Assembly (NCBI GenBank): GCA_045646385.1
Contig: JAZRKQ010000023.1
Coordinates: forward strand, 1 to 39,671
Direction of reading: 5' to 3'
Length of the DNA stretch: 39,671 nt
Source: SIG455 sp045646385
Lineage (GTDB): Bacteria > Bacillota > Clostridia > UMGS1810
Of this stretch, positions 39,361 through 39,671 are shown piece by piece. The notes beneath the pieces are model-generated. The model ran no database searches. It was not told the DNA's origin and saw only the letters and a list, made by a program, of their open reading frames with translations. Positions within the stretch are counted from its first letter, which is position 1. Every line of letters begins with the position of its first letter. Both the position numbers and the translations under genes were made by a program.

Positions 39361-39671
39361 TGAATTTAAAGAAAATTATATCGCTTTTAGTTGCGGTATC
39401 AATGCTCTTTACTTTATTTGTTACAACTCCTTTGGCTTCAACCACCCCTACTTTAAGTGCATCATCAGGGGTAGGTAAAACAGGAGAAAATGTATCAATA
39501 ACAGTATCGGCATCTAACAACCCCGGTATCGTAATAGCGAAAGCACAGGTTAAATATGATGCAACAGCGCTTAAACTTGTTGCTGTAAACGATACAGGGT
39601 TATGGAGTGGAAGCACACATTCAGAAGTACTCACCCCTAATCCATACACACTTTTCTGGAGTAACCCCACA
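39361..39671 (+). CDS. Second secreted cohesin-domain protein (partial, cut by window end)
   Basis: The first 103 codons show a signal peptide (NLKKIISLLVAVSMLFTLFV, cleavage near residue 27) and the first two-thirds of a cohesin: SGVGKTGENVSITVSASNNP, GIVIAKAQVKYDATALKLVA, and YTLFWSNP. It is clearly similar to the cohesin at 37376. ATG 39361 follows AAGGAGA, 36 bp after the dockerin gene, so all three are likely one operon. The gene continues beyond the window. Confidence 0.87.

Overview
The window is low-to-moderate GC chromosomal DNA from a spore-forming, Gram-positive Clostridia-type bacterium. Evidence for this is the forespore sigma factor sigG with a YlmC/YmxH-family gene behind it, the darA-holB-ricT cluster, a greA-lysS pair, strong GGAGG-type ribosome binding sites with frequent TTG/GTG starts, copper-amine-oxidase 'stalk' domains, and a cohesin/dockerin gene set. 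The exact genus cannot be read from the window.

Layout. (1) 1-5288, + strand, core genes: the 3' end of secA, prfB (with an intact programmed +1 frameshift), a secreted parvulin foldase, an unrecognised 217-aa protein, greA and lysS. (2) 5289-7900, an accessory patch: a structured intergenic element, an XRE regulator, a secreted protein of unknown function, and a HigBA-like toxin-antitoxin operon with two perfect 20-bp palindromic operators, one lying inside the promoter. (3) 7905-11497, - strand operon proS-gltX-lspA. (4) 11669-20236, + strand: M18 aminopeptidase, then lon-ysxC-pcrA-yerC-like-methyltransferase, then a DMT exporter. (5) 20400-29268, a very reduced prophage: an S24/CI-type repressor reads right and a single leftward operon carries a small HTH protein, terS, terL, portal, scaffold, a chimeric capsid/tail gene, a frameshifted holin, tail-appendage-like genes and an SLH-bearing amidase. 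Integrase, replication, tail-tube and tape-measure genes are absent. (6) 29294-31201, + strand: sigG with an unusual leader, rubrerythrin, a YmxH-like gene and a small YtxH-like gene. (7) 31303-33734, - strand: ferredoxin, and darA-holB-ricT. (8) 33801-33961, a MITE-like element. (9) 34057-37095: M14 peptidase, apbE, amidohydrolase. (10) 37376 to the end: cohesin, dockerin and cohesin genes, the last cut by the window edge.

Main points for a second look. (a) The leader of sigG holds a good sigma-F-type promoter. Its spacer carries the anti-Shine-Dalgarno arm of a terminator-like hairpin, so read-through RNA from the prophage repressor gene would be blocked while forespore RNA would not. (b) A 12-base motif, TGAGYATATTTA, recurs at four intergenic hairpins whose arms are unrelated in sequence; in three of them it sits in the loop. 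(c) One prophage ORF joins what looks like the start of a major capsid protein in frame to a tail-endopeptidase/tail-fibre protein, the scar of a large internal deletion. (d) What survives of the prophage is an apparently intact lysogeny switch wired directly to packaging and lysis genes.

No CRISPR array, rRNA or tRNA gene was seen. Family assignments come from reading motifs and gene order; no database search was possible.
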